A DNA stretch of 64,000 bases from DASSBQ01 sp040981125. GTDB lineage: Bacteria > Nitrospirota > Nitrospiria > Nitrospirales > Nitrospiraceae. A program made the position numbers and the translations under genes. This document shows, in pieces, positions 16,403-25,355 of this stretch. The notes below the pieces were generated by a model. That model did not search any database and was not told the DNA's origin. It was given only the letters and a program-made list of their open reading frames with translations. Numbering within the stretch: the stretch's first letter is position 1; each line of letters starts with the position of its first letter. Location: assembly GCA_040981125.1 (NCBI GenBank), contig JANRMQ010000012.1:55438-119437 (forward strand), read 5' to 3'.

Positions 16403-17545
16403 ATGGCAACCACTGAGAAGAGTACAGCCCGCGAGATCACGGCGGCGGTGATCCGCAAGAAGGGCGGCCCGTTCCAAATCGAAACGCTGACGTTGGATGA
16501 GCCGCGCTCCGACGAGGTGCTGGTGCGGATCGTCGCGACCGGCATGTGCCACACCGACATGGTGGCTCGCGACCAGCTGTACACCGTCCCCATGCCGGTC
16601 GTGCTCGGCCACGAAGGAGCGGGCGTGGTCGAACGAGTCGGCGCCGCCGTCAAGAAGCTGAGGCCGGGCGACCATGTCGTGCTGACCTACATGTGGTGCG
16701 GTCACTGCAAACCCTGTCTGAATGGCCACCTGACCTACTGCGCCAATTTTTATGCATTAAACTTCGGCGGCGCCCGTGAAGACGGGAGTACTGCGACTCA
16801 TGACAAGCAGGGAGTGGTTCACGATCATTTCTTTGGACAGTCGTCGTTCGGCACCTTGGCTCTCACACATGAACGGAACGCCGTCAAAGTGTCACCCACT
16901 GCGCCGCTGGAATTGCTCGGTCCGCTTGGTTGCGGGATCCAAACCGGCGCGGGCGCCGTCATGAATGCCTTGAAGGTCAGGCCCGGGAGCAGCTTCGCAA
17001 CGTTCGGCGGCGGGGCGGTCGGCCTGAGCGCGGTGATGGCCGCGCGCGTGGCCGGGGCGGCCGCCATCATTGCCGCCGACGTCGTCCCCTCGCGTCTGGC
17101 GCTGGCCAAGGAACTGGGAGCAACCCATACCGTGAACAGCAAGGAAAGCGACCCGGTCGAGGCCGTCCGCAAGATCACCGGAGGCGGCGCCGATTTCACG
17201 CTCGAATCGAGCGGCCGGCCTGCCGTCCTGCGTCAGGCGATCGACGCCTTGGCGATCCGCGGAACCTGTGGCATCGTGGGAGCGCCGGCGCTGGGCGTCG
17301 AAGCGAGCTTCGATGTGAACGGCGTCATGACGACCGGCAAGACGATTCTCGGCATCATCGAGGGCGACAGCATTCCGGATTTGTTTATCCCGACTCTCGT
17401 GGACCTCTACCAGCAGGGACGCTTTCCGTTCGACAAGCTGGTGAAGTTCTACAGCCTGGACCAGATCAACCAGGCGGCTGAAGACAGCGAGAAGGGCATC
17501 ACGATTAAGCCGATTGTCCGTCTAACGTCGGACCGGCCGAACTGA
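16403..17545 (+). CDS. Zinc-dependent aryl-alcohol-type dehydrogenase
   Basis: This 380-residue medium-chain dehydrogenase oxidises an alcohol with NAD(P). Catalytic zinc ligands are C49 (GMCHTD), H70 (GHEGAG) and a Cys in GPLGCGIQTG. The structural zinc cysteines are C99, C102, C105 and C113. The dinucleotide fold follows (FATFGGGAVGLSAVMAA). The long form with GCGIQTG resembles benzyl- and aryl-alcohol dehydrogenases, which fits the product of the upstream flavoprotein (4-hydroxybenzyl alcohol or similar). The ATG is preceded by GAGAGGAG. Its place between the flavoprotein and an aldehyde dehydrogenase supports the second step of a side-chain oxidation route. Confidence 0.9.
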   Translation: MATTEKSTAREITAAVIRKKGGPFQIETLTLDEPRSDEVLVRIVATGMCHTDMVARDQLYTVPMPVVLGHEGAGVVERVGAAVKKLRPGDHVVLTYMWCGHCKPCLNGHLTYCANFYALNFGGAREDGSTATHDKQGVVHDHFFGQSSFGTLALTHERNAVKVSPTAPLELLGPLGCGIQTGAGAVMNALKVRPGSSFATFGGGAVGLSAVMAARVAGAAAIIAADVVPSRLALAKELGATHTVNSKESDPVEAVRKITGGGADFTLESSGRPAVLRQAIDALAIRGTCGIVGAPALGVEASFDVNGVMTTGKTILGIIEGDSIPDLFIPTLVDLYQQGRFPFDKLVKFYSLDQINQAAEDSEKGITIKPIVRLTSDRPN

Positions 17546-17609
17546 CATGTGAAGTCGGCGGCGAAGATTGTCGCTGCCCGACGGATTTACTAATCAGTGG
17601 AGGGAACTG

Positions 17610-18134
17610 ATGCGATTCACACGGAGCATTCTTTCGATCACGACGCCGCTCATCCTCAGCCTCAGCCTCATTCATGCCGCCGAGGCGAAAACCATTGAAG
17701 CGGGTGAAGCCACGGCGAGTTGGAATGGAACCGGATTGATTCAGGACCTCGGAGACGGCGGACGGGTCTTTACCGGGGCGATCACGGGGACCATGTTCAT
17801 CCGGCATCCCGAAGGCGGGGGCCATTCGCGGATCCATGCGGCCAAGATTGACTGCCAAACCGTCGTCCATATCACCGAGAACACAGAAGAACGACAGAGC
17901 GCCCTTTGCATGATGACGGCCCACGAAGGCAAAGACGTGGCATATGGAGAGATGCGCTGTAGCGGAAAGAAAGATGATTGCCGGGGCGAGTTCACATTTT
18001 CCTGGGGCAGCGGCGCCTTCAAAGGCATCACGGGAACCACCCCGTTCGTCGGCGGCATCAATATCGAGCGAAAAGAAGAGGGCCGCATCTATGGCTATGC
18101 CGCCTGGCCGAACATGACCTATTCGCTGCCATGA
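17610..18134 (+). CDS. Secreted hypothetical protein in the aromatic cluster
   Basis: This 174-residue exported protein has a signal peptide (RFTRSILSITTPLILSLSL, cleavage near AEA-KT). The mature part is rich in beta strands and holds paired cysteines (AKIDCQ, SALCMM, GEMRCSGKKDDC). It contains repeated GTF/GTM-type turns, as in small lipocalin- or allene-oxide-cyclase-like barrels; the sentence-like GSGAFKGITGTTPFVGG fits that type. I cannot name the family. The start at 17610 is set by GTGGAGGG. It lies between the alcohol and aldehyde dehydrogenases, so it may belong to the same operon. Confidence 0.7.
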   Translation: MRFTRSILSITTPLILSLSLIHAAEAKTIEAGEATASWNGTGLIQDLGDGGRVFTGAITGTMFIRHPEGGGHSRIHAAKIDCQTVVHITENTEERQSALCMMTAHEGKDVAYGEMRCSGKKDDCRGEFTFSWGSGAFKGITGTTPFVGGINIERKEEGRIYGYAAWPNMTYSLP

Positions 18135-18193
18135 ACGTCCACTAGGATGTGCACGTTCGTTCGTGGAATGCCGCTCTAAAGGAGAAGGACATC

Positions 18194-19696
18194 ATGGCAC
18201 AGCCGGCCCCAACAAAGGAGCAGCCAACCGTCCTAGGCGTCTATGACGGCTTCGACCGCATGCCATTGAACGGCCAGTGGCGTGGCGGGCGAAGCGGGCG
18301 CGTGGCGGAAGACCGGAATCCCTATTCCGATGATGTTCTTACCCGCATTCCCCTGGCCAATGAACAGGATTTGAACGAAGCCTACCAATCGGCCGCCGCC
18401 GCGCAACCGGCATGGGCCGCGACGTTGCCCGGCGAACGGGCTGCGATCCTCCGCCGCGCCGCGGATATCATGGACGCGCGCAAAGAAGAAATCGTCACCT
18501 GGCTCATTAAGGAATCGGGCAGCACGCGGCTCAAGGCGACCATCGAATGGGATTCCGCCCGCGCCATCACGCTGGAAGCCGCCTCCGCTCCCTACCGGGT
18601 CCAAGGCCGGATTCTGCCTTCGGATATTCCCGGAAAGGAAAACCGTGTCTATCGACAGCCGGTCGGCGTCGTCGGCGTGATCAGCCCGTGGAACTTCCCC
18701 TTGCACCTGAGCAATCGCTCCGTCGCGCCGGCGCTGGCAGTCGGCAATGCGGTGGTGATCAAGCCTGCCTCCGACACCCCCGTAACGGGCGGACTCCTAC
18801 TCGCGAAGATCTATGAAGAAGCCGGGGTCCCTCCGGGAGTCTTGAACGTGGTGGTCGGTCCGGGGAATTTGATCGGCGACCCCTTCGTGCTCAATCCGGT
18901 TCCCCGGGTGATTTCCTTTACCGGTTCGACGCCGGTCGGCCGCCATATCGCGGAACTCGCCGTCAAGAGTCCCATCATCAAGCGGGTCGCGCTGGAACTC
19001 GGCGGGAATAGCCCGTTCATCATCCTGGACGACGCGGATCTCGACCTCGCCGTTAACGCCGCCGTCTTCGGCAAATTTCTTCACCAGGGACAGATCTGCA
19101 TGATCACGAACCGCCTGATCGTGGATGCCGCAATCTATGACCGGTTCGTCGAGCGCTTCTCTACCCGCGTGCGCAACCTTAAAATCGGCGATCCCAATCG
19201 AGAGGACACGGCGATTGGGCCGATTATCAATACATCGCAACTTGAGGGGTTGATCACACACATTGAGAAGGCCCGTTCCGCCGGAGCCCGGCAAACGGCC
19301 GGGGGCAATCCCAAGGGTCTCCTGCTCCCGCCCCATGTGTTCGCCGATGTCGCTCCCCATATGTCGATTGCTCAGGAAGAGATGTTCGGCCCGGTCGTGT
19401 CGATCATCAAGGTAGGCGGTGAAGAGGAGGCCATCCGCGTAGCAAACGACACGGAATATGGGCTGTCGAGCGCGGTCTTTTCCGGGAATGTCGAGCGAGG
19501 CGTGCGGGTCGCGCTCCGAGTGAAAGCCGGGATGACCCATGTCAACGATCAACCCGTCAACGACCTGCCGAACTGCCCGTTCGGCGGCGAGAAGAACAGC
19601 GGGCTCGGCCGTTTCGGCGGTGATTGGATCATCGAAGAGTTCACCACCGATCACTGGGTGAGCGTGCAACACCAGCCGCGCCAATTTCCGTTTTGA
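18194..19696 (+). CDS. NAD(P)-dependent aldehyde dehydrogenase (benzaldehyde/vanillin type)
   Basis: This 500-residue ALDH oxidises an aldehyde to the acid. The catalytic cysteine is C302 (HQGQICM) and the general base is E268 (LELGGNSPF). The oxyanion asparagine is in ISPWNFPL, and EEMFGPVV lies at the usual place. The segment HVNDQPVNDLPNCPFGG is of the kind seen in benzaldehyde and vanillin dehydrogenases. An AAAGGAGAAGG ribosome site sets the start at 18194. It would complete conversion of a 4-alkylphenol to a hydroxybenzoate-type acid with the flavoprotein and alcohol dehydrogenase upstream. Confidence 0.92.
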   Translation: MAQPAPTKEQPTVLGVYDGFDRMPLNGQWRGGRSGRVAEDRNPYSDDVLTRIPLANEQDLNEAYQSAAAAQPAWAATLPGERAAILRRAADIMDARKEEIVTWLIKESGSTRLKATIEWDSARAITLEAASAPYRVQGRILPSDIPGKENRVYRQPVGVVGVISPWNFPLHLSNRSVAPALAVGNAVVIKPASDTPVTGGLLLAKIYEEAGVPPGVLNVVVGPGNLIGDPFVLNPVPRVISFTGSTPVGRHIAELAVKSPIIKRVALELGGNSPFIILDDADLDLAVNAAVFGKFLHQGQICMITNRLIVDAAIYDRFVERFSTRVRNLKIGDPNREDTAIGPIINTSQLEGLITHIEKARSAGARQTAGGNPKGLLLPPHVFADVAPHMSIAQEEMFGPVVSIIKVGGEEEAIRVANDTEYGLSSAVFSGNVERGVRVALRVKAGMTHVNDQPVNDLPNCPFGGEKNSGLGRFGGDWIIEEFTTDHWVSVQHQPRQFPF

Positions 19697-19766
19697 GATC
19701 CCCGCATCACCATTCGCACAGGCGACGACCAAGCACAACATTGTGAATGTGGGTACGTTCAAGAAC

Positions 19767-19873
19767 GGTAGTCGGTCAGTTTCCTTTTGCGTCATGCCCG
19801 CCAAAGCGCGGGCATCCACTCCTCGATCATGCTGCAAACTTCAGTGCTTCCGATGGCAAACTGGCCCACTACC
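19767..19873 (+). repeat. Dispersed intergenic repeat, copy 2 (forward)
   Basis: The copy begins GGTAGTCGGTCAGTTTCC, has TTTTGCGTCATGCCCGC and a GCGGGC hairpin arm, and ends GATGGCAAACTGGCCCACTA. The end matches 103-124 in inverted form over 22 bases, and the beginning matches 39885-39925 and, inverted, 24608-24641. It lies between the aldehyde dehydrogenase gene and the broken HdeD gene; nothing else was seen in 19697-19974. Confidence 0.7.
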
Positions 19874-19974
19874 TCGAGAACTTGATTATAGATTCCGATA
19901 CGGCAAGATTGAACTTGGGCGCACGGCGCGATGGCAGAGCCCGCCGGCATAATAGAGACCTAGGAAAGATTCAC

Positions 19975-20479
19975 ATGAATGATGACTCGCTCACGAGATG
20001 GGACAGTCTGACGCAAACGGGCTTGAAGTCGGCGAGTAAAAGCTGGAAATGGGTTCTTGCTTCCGGGATCGCGTTCATCGTGCCCGGCGTGATCGCGCTC
20101 ACGTTTTCCGTGATGACGACACTGGCCTCGGTGTTCGTGCTCGGATGGATTCTGGCGTTCACCGAAATTTTTGAGGCGGTCCACGCCTTTAAGCTCCCTC
20201 GATGGAGCGGGTTTCTGTAGAGCTGCTGGCGGCCATTCTCTACGTGGTTGTCGGCGTGCTGATGATCCTGCGTCCGGCGGCTGGGGCCTTGTCGCTCACG
20301 CTCCTGATCGGAGCGTTCTTTCTGGCAGGCGGTATCTTTCGCATCGTCGCCGCCGCTGTGTTATGCGACCTCCCAACTGGGGCTGGCTCCTCGTGAGTGT
20401 GATCGTGCCCCTATTGCTCGGTCTGCTGATTGCCGCAGAATGGCCGGCGTCCGGGCTCTGGGTCATTGGTATGTTCTAA
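19975..20479 (+). pseudogene. HdeD-family gene broken by two frameshifts
   Basis: Three successive frames rebuild a protein parallel to the intact HdeD at 9866. The first frame, from ATG 19975, reads SWKWVLASGIAFIVPGVIAL and ends in a stop at 20220 after PRWSGFL. The second frame carries VELLAAILYVVVGVLMIL and IFRIVAAAVL. The third carries RPPNWGWLLVSVIVPLL and stops at 20479 after GLWVIGMF. The breaks lie near 20212 and 20365, and the end is shorter than in the intact copy. Two independent shifts make a sequencing error unlikely. Confidence 0.88.
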
Positions 20480-20656
20480 GGACGCCAGGCCCATCAGCCG
20501 GGAAGCTAGCCGTTCCACATTGATCGAGGGAACGCGCAAGAGAAGAGGCCGGGAAGACGCCGATCGTTGACCCGGCGTGTACGAAACAGTCGCCATGGTG
20601 CACAAGGTTCCGCAATTCTTGAAACAGATGGGATCGAAAAGGGAGGGACATATCAT

Positions 20657-21433
20657 ATGGAACGGTTAATGGTGGTCGTGTTCGAGTCCGAAGAAAAGGC
20701 CTACGAGGCACAACGGGCTCTCAAGCAGCTCGATGCAGATGGGATGATTACGATGAATGCCCATGCCGTGATTGCGAAAGGTCAAGACGGAACCGTCAAG
20801 TTGAAGGAGCCCGCCGATTTAGCTCCATTGGGGCTCGTATCGGGCGGCCTGTTGGGAAGCTTGATCGGTGTACTTGGCGGCCCCGTCGGATGGGCGGTAG
20901 GCGCAGTGACGGGAGGCTTCCTCGGTGGCCTCATGGATTTGGCCGACGCGGGAGTCGGCGCAGATTTCCTGGAAGACGTCAGAAACACGCTTCGTCCTGG
21001 CAAAACAGCCGTGGTGGCCGAAGTGTCCGAGCGATGGATTACGCCTGTGGATGTGGTCATGGAGAAACTCGGCGGCGTCGTATTCCGCACCACACGGGAA
21101 GAACTCGACGCGAGGCGCAATGAACAAGCCATCGGCGCAAGGAAAGCCGAGATTGCCCAACTGGAGGCGGAACGGGCACAGGCCGGCGCAGACCGCGAGG
21201 CGAAGCTCCAGGCCAAGATCGATGAACGCAGGACCAGACTACAGGAGTCTCTTAATCTCGCGAAGGAGAAATCTGAAGCGGTGGCAAGAGAGCGCGATGC
21301 CAAAGTCAAAGCGCTTCAAGAGAAAGCAGCCAAAGCCAAAGCCGATATGAAAGCCGAGTATGAAAAACGCATCACGACACTTCGTTCCGCGTATGACAAA
21401 CGCGTCAACAAATTGAAAGAACTTGTGGGCTAG
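20657..21433 (+). CDS. DUF1269-type protein with long coiled coil
   Basis: This 258-residue protein starts with a DUF1269-like domain (LMVVVFESEEKAYEAQRALKQL, then the glycine-rich hydrophobic stretch LVSGGLLGSLIGVLGGPVGW, residues about 55-95). Residues about 150-255 form a continuous coiled coil rich in E, K, A and R. Family members are membrane-associated stress proteins of unclear role. The ATG at 20657 has GGGAGGG upstream; an in-frame ATG at 20567 is not needed. It follows the dead HdeD copy and may once have shared its transcript. Confidence 0.8.
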   Translation: MERLMVVVFESEEKAYEAQRALKQLDADGMITMNAHAVIAKGQDGTVKLKEPADLAPLGLVSGGLLGSLIGVLGGPVGWAVGAVTGGFLGGLMDLADAGVGADFLEDVRNTLRPGKTAVVAEVSERWITPVDVVMEKLGGVVFRTTREELDARRNEQAIGARKAEIAQLEAERAQAGADREAKLQAKIDERRTRLQESLNLAKEKSEAVARERDAKVKALQEKAAKAKADMKAEYEKRITTLRSAYDKRVNKLKELVG

Positions 21434-21595
21434 GCAGCCTCTGTCATGGCACGGGTCGCCTGACGAACCATCTCTTATGCCGTCGGCAATCTCCTTGGTG
21501 CCGCCTACACGGTTGACTGACGAACCCGGCGAACTGGGCCGGACGGATAAACAAGAATAACGAACAGTAGGAACAAACATTACTGGAGACGTAAT

Positions 21596-22237
21596 ATGAA
21601 GCTTGCATTAATCGGCGCCACCGGTTTCGTCGGATCGGCAATCTTGAAAGAAGCGCTGGACCGCGGTCATGAGGTCACGGCCATCGCGCGGCGCCCGGAG
21701 AAGTTACAGCCGCATGAGAGACTCCGTCCGCAAAAGGCAGATGTGTACAAGGAGGACGAGGTGGCCCGCTTGGTCACTGGTCATGATGCCGTGATCAGCG
21801 CCTTCAATCCCGGGTGGAGCGAGCCGGATATTTACGCCCATCAGGTGAAAGGAACCGAGGCTATCATCAAGGGCGTGAAGAAGGCCGGAGTCAAGCGTGT
21901 CCTCTGGGTAGGAGGAGCAGGCGGCCTGGAGATCAAGCCTGGGGTCCAGTCGGTGGATACGCCGGAATTTCCAAAAGACTGGAAACAGGGTTCACTGGCA
22001 ACCCGAGAAGCGTTGAATTTGTTGCGCAAAGAATCAAGCTTGGATTGGTCCTATCTCTCCCCTTCCGCCGATTTGTCCCCCGGCGAGCGCACCGGAAAGT
22101 TCCGGCTCGGCAAAGACCAATTGCTGACGGACGCAAACGGCAAGAGCCGCATCTCGACCCAGGATTATGCGATGGCGATGATCGATGAAGTCGAAAAACC
22201 GGCCCATATCCGCCAACGTTTCACCGTGGGATATTGA
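21596..22237 (+). CDS. NAD(P)H-binding protein (atypical SDR, YwnB-like)
   Basis: This 213-residue protein is a Rossmann-fold NAD(P)-binding protein with GATGFVGSAI at residues 7-16. The rest (RVLWVGGAGGLEIKPG, LDWSYLSPSADLSPGERTGKF) follows the NAD(P)H-binding family of Bacillus YwnB type. Its substrate is unknown; relatives respond to redox stress. A decayed 5' piece of a near relative lies at 31038, showing that the family was once duplicated in this region. The ribosome site is CTGGAG, 7 bases upstream. Confidence 0.9.
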   Translation: MKLALIGATGFVGSAILKEALDRGHEVTAIARRPEKLQPHERLRPQKADVYKEDEVARLVTGHDAVISAFNPGWSEPDIYAHQVKGTEAIIKGVKKAGVKRVLWVGGAGGLEIKPGVQSVDTPEFPKDWKQGSLATREALNLLRKESSLDWSYLSPSADLSPGERTGKFRLGKDQLLTDANGKSRISTQDYAMAMIDEVEKPAHIRQRFTVGY

Positions 22238-22264
22238 GCTGCCCCCTTCCTCACGGCAGGCTTT

Positions 22265-23344
22265 ATGGCCAAACGCGTCCGGCGCATCAATCGACGAACG
22301 TTTCTACAGCACGGCCTCACGTCGATGACATTGGGGGCCGCCTCCCTGATTTTGCCCACCGCGCAGGGTGAGGATAAGGTGTCTCCTTCGCAGACCGCGC
22401 GTGCGGTCGGAGCAGCTGAACCGAGCCTCGCACGCAGCCCGCAGGTAGAGACTTTTTTGGATCGGATCAGCGGCGCACCGATCAACACCGGTGATCGCAG
22501 TCAGCTCATCATCCGGCGGATCGTGTCCGATCTCTTTCGCACGATAGAGGATTTCGATGTCCAACCGGATGAGTTCTGGGCCGCGGTCGATTTTCTCACC
22601 GAGGCGGGACAAGCCCGCGAGTTCGGCCTCGTCTCTCCCGGTCTCGGGTTCGATCACTATCTGGACCTCCGCATGGATGCGGCCGACCGGGATGCCGGCG
22701 TGACGGGTGGGACGCCGCGTACTATCGAAGGGCCGCTCTACGTCGCCGGAGCGCCGGTTTCACAGCACGAAGCACGGCTCGATGATGGACAGGATGCGGG
22801 CGAGACGCTGCTGATGCACGGCCGCGTTCTTGACCTCAATGGGACGCCGGTAGCCGGCGCCGTGGTTGACGTGTGGCACGCCGATTCAAAAGGGAATTAC
22901 TCGTTTTTCGATCCGATTCAAAGCCCGTTCAATCTCCGGCGCCGCATCGAGACCGGTGACGAAGGAGGCTATCGATTCCGGAGCATTGTGCCGTCCGGCT
23001 ATGCCTGTTCCCCGAACGGACCGACCGAAAAGCTGATGGCGCTCTTGGGCCGTCATTGTCGCCGTCCCGCCCACATTCACTTCATCGTCTCGGCGGCCGG
23101 ATACCGGCCTCTCACCACCCAGATTAATCTGCCTGACGATCCCCTGTTATATGACGACTTCGCGTTCGCCACGCGGAAGGGCCTTATACCCGAGATGGTG
23201 CGGCACAAGGATCCCGCAATGCTCCGGCGTCACGACCTGGACGCGCCCTACGCCGAGATTCAGTTCGACTTCGTGCTGCAGAAGCCGGTTGCCGGCGCGC
23301 CGAGTACGTTTCCCCGCCGCGACCGCAAGACCGCCACGCCCTAA
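22265..23344 (+). CDS. Tat-exported intradiol ring-cleavage dioxygenase (catechol 1,2-dioxygenase-like)
   Basis: This 359-residue enzyme would open catechol-type rings between the hydroxyls with Fe(III). The iron ligands Y159 (GPLYVAG), Y246 (PSGYACS), H270 and H272 (RRPAHIHF) are all in place. Residues about 55-140 (SDLFRTIEDFDVQPDEFWAA) look like the helical dimerisation domain of catechol 1,2-dioxygenases. The N-terminus is a twin-arginine signal (NRRTFLQHGLTSMTLGAASL), so the enzyme is apparently exported, which is unusual for this domain layout. It starts 27 bases after the NAD(P)-binding gene. The family and ligands are clear; the substrate and export need testing. Confidence 0.9.
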   Translation: MAKRVRRINRRTFLQHGLTSMTLGAASLILPTAQGEDKVSPSQTARAVGAAEPSLARSPQVETFLDRISGAPINTGDRSQLIIRRIVSDLFRTIEDFDVQPDEFWAAVDFLTEAGQAREFGLVSPGLGFDHYLDLRMDAADRDAGVTGGTPRTIEGPLYVAGAPVSQHEARLDDGQDAGETLLMHGRVLDLNGTPVAGAVVDVWHADSKGNYSFFDPIQSPFNLRRRIETGDEGGYRFRSIVPSGYACSPNGPTEKLMALLGRHCRRPAHIHFIVSAAGYRPLTTQINLPDDPLLYDDFAFATRKGLIPEMVRHKDPAMLRRHDLDAPYAEIQFDFVLQKPVAGAPSTFPRRDRKTATP

Positions 23345-23460
23345 GTCCCGATGTCGCCGCACCTGTCTGGATGCGCGCGACGCGACATTCGATCCCCTTC
23401 ACCATGTCATCTGACGCGCAGGGCGCGTTCACCAAAGACCCGGAAGGAAATTGTGACCAC

Positions 23461-24498
23461 ATGAAATATCTCGTGTTAATCGTGACGGTCTTCGCTCTGG
23501 TTCCAATCCCTGCTCACTCGCAATCCGTACGGGAGGCCCCTTCAACGACCGGAGCCCGGTATGTCGAGCCGTCCGCTCAGACAACCATCATGCCCGGAGA
23601 CAAACTCGGTGACTTGTTCACGCGAAATATGAGCCAACCGTATGTATTGCAACGCTTGACCCAGCGAAGTTACTACATTCAACGTGCATTTTATTCGACG
23701 ACATTCTATGTCGGCGATACAGGCGTACTCTTGTTCGACGCGCCGCAAGGGCGCGGCGGCCACTTGCTCAAGGCCATTCGGGAGGTCACCCCGCTACCGG
23801 TGACGACCTTGGTCTATTCGCATTTCCATGCTGACCATGTGGGCGACGCAGCGTTCTGGATCAACGAGGCACGCAAGGCCGGTGTCATCACCCTGCAAAT
23901 CGTCGCCACGCAAGCGACCGCCGAGAAGATGGCGTTCATGAACAGTCGACTGCCGAAACCGACGCTTGTTCTATCTAAGATGACGGACTCGTTCACGTTC
24001 GAGAAGGTCACCGCGGAAGTGCATCGCTTCGCCCATCCCGCTCATACCGATGACCACTCGCTCTGGCTTTTGAAGGAAGAAAAGGTTCTTCACAGTCCCG
24101 ATCTGCTGAATCTCGACCAATTGCCGATGATGGGCTTCGCGGTGTCGGACACGATCGTGTATCACGAAAGCAATATACGGGAGGCCGCCGCGCTCGACTG
24201 GGACTACTTTAACGGCGTACACGGCAACATCGGATCAAAACAGGATGTCGAGTTTCAACTGATGTTCCTGGACGATTTATGCCGGTCAACGCTGGAGGCG
24301 CGGCAACAGGAGCCGTTTACGGAGCACATGAACCCGGCGGCGAACAATCATGCCGCGTTTTCCCGCTCTCAGCGCGAAGCCATTACGACGCGCGTGATCG
24401 AGGCGATGCGGCCAAAGTATGGTCGGATGTACGGCTTTGACGCGTCCATGCCGGCGAATGTCGAATTGGCCATCAGGCTGGTTGGTTCTTATTACTAG
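23461..24498 (+). CDS. Secreted MBL-fold metallo-hydrolase
   Basis: This 345-residue metallo-beta-lactamase-fold protein has a signal peptide cleaved near AHS-QS. The zinc motif is H121-F-H123-A-D125-H126, with further ligands expected in RFAHPAHTDDHS and in GVHGNIG. The long insert and HTDDHSLWLLKEEKVLHSPD resemble secreted MBL hydrolases of unknown substrate. The start at 23461 has GGAAGGAAA upstream and gives the signal peptide directly. It follows the dioxygenase by 116 bases. A second, different secreted MBL protein lies at 55388. Confidence 0.88.
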   Translation: MKYLVLIVTVFALVPIPAHSQSVREAPSTTGARYVEPSAQTTIMPGDKLGDLFTRNMSQPYVLQRLTQRSYYIQRAFYSTTFYVGDTGVLLFDAPQGRGGHLLKAIREVTPLPVTTLVYSHFHADHVGDAAFWINEARKAGVITLQIVATQATAEKMAFMNSRLPKPTLVLSKMTDSFTFEKVTAEVHRFAHPAHTDDHSLWLLKEEKVLHSPDLLNLDQLPMMGFAVSDTIVYHESNIREAAALDWDYFNGVHGNIGSKQDVEFQLMFLDDLCRSTLEARQQEPFTEHMNPAANNHAAFSRSQREAITTRVIEAMRPKYGRMYGFDASMPANVELAIRLVGSYY

Positions 24499-24544
24499 CG
24501 CCGGCGACGGCGGCACTTATCACCGGGTCGGCGGCACCACGCCG

Positions 24545-24581
24545 ATCTTCTTCGTGCCGCGAACCAATGACAGAAGAAGAT
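24545..24581 (+). terminator. Inverted repeat after the MBL gene
   Basis: ATCTTCTTC (24545-24553) and GAAGAAGAT (24573-24581) are perfect 9-bp arms around 19 bases. A second pair, GCGGCAC/GTGCCGC (24531-24537, 24554-24560), overlaps it, so two alternative hairpins can form. No T-run follows. It may end the MBL transcript. Confidence 0.4.
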
Positions 24582-24607
24582 AGTGGGGAAGCGGGAATCC
24601 GCTCAAC

Positions 24608-24641
24608 GGCCTTCGCGGGCATGACGGAAATGGAAACTGAC
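24608..24641 (-). repeat. Dispersed intergenic repeat, copy 3 (reverse, partial)
   Basis: On the minus strand it reads GTCAGTTTCCATTTCCGTCA, then TGCCCGCGAAGGCC. This is the front part of the repeat at 19767 and 39885. The back part with GGCAAACTGGCCCAC is missing. Confidence 0.6.
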
Positions 24642-24772
24642 TCACTTCCCGGATGAGCAGCAGCCGGGCCATTCCCCCAATAGAATGTGATAGAACGAGA
24701 AGACCCACATGTTGATGAATCAACTCATAAGTCGGCAAGGAAGACGACAGGAAGAGCAGGAATAGAAGGGTG

Positions 24773-25225
24773 ATGGCGACCATGCGGAGAGCGACGTACA
24801 TCACGACCGTTGCCTGTATGGCGGCATGGTTCATGATGACGATGGGACGGGGCCAAGCCGGCGAGATCCATGCCGACGGCATGCTCGGCAAACAGGTCGA
24901 ACTTCGCCGAGTAGAGCTCGCGAGTGCATCCGGCCTATTAACAACGGTTGGTGTGGCTGTAGAGCGGGTCAAAGACGTGGTTCAAGTCCAACAATCTGAG
25001 GCGATCGCCGACGCAAGAATTGCGGACAAGGTCAAAACGGCCGTGCGACGCGACCCTGAGGTGCGGACTGTTGATGTTGTAGTCCTTGTCTCCGGCGGAG
25101 TCGTCACGCTGAGCGGAACTGTCTCGACTTCTCATCAGCGGGCTCGAGCCGAACAACTGGCATCCGAAGTGGAGGGCGTGACCGCTGTCGTCAATCATAT
25201 CGCGGTATCGAACATAAGGCCGTAA
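24773..25225 (+). CDS. Secreted BON-domain protein
   Basis: This protein of about 150 residues has a signal peptide (TYITTVACMAAWFMMTMG, cleavage near GQA-GE) and a C-terminal BON domain of the OsmY type. The domain runs ARIADKVKTAVRRDPEVRTV, then VSGGVVTLSGTVSTSHQRARA, and ends VEGVTAVVNHIAV. BON domains bind phospholipids or other envelope ligands. The start is ambiguous between GTG 24770, ATG 24773 and ATG 24782, because AGAAGGG directly precedes the first two. It converges on the radical SAM gene with 130 bases between stops. Confidence 0.82.
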   Translation: MATMRRATYITTVACMAAWFMMTMGRGQAGEIHADGMLGKQVELRRVELASASGLLTTVGVAVERVKDVVQVQQSEAIADARIADKVKTAVRRDPEVRTVDVVVLVSGGVVTLSGTVSTSHQRARAEQLASEVEGVTAVVNHIAVSNIRP

Positions 25226-25355
25226 TCACCTGCCTCTCCCCGCCTCCACCTTCATCGCATCGGATTCCAACGTCATGAGCCTCGCAGTCTGGGGAAATGA
25301 CTCCGGGATTCCATCACGTCGCTTTTGAGTACTCATCGCGACCATGTATCGGCGC

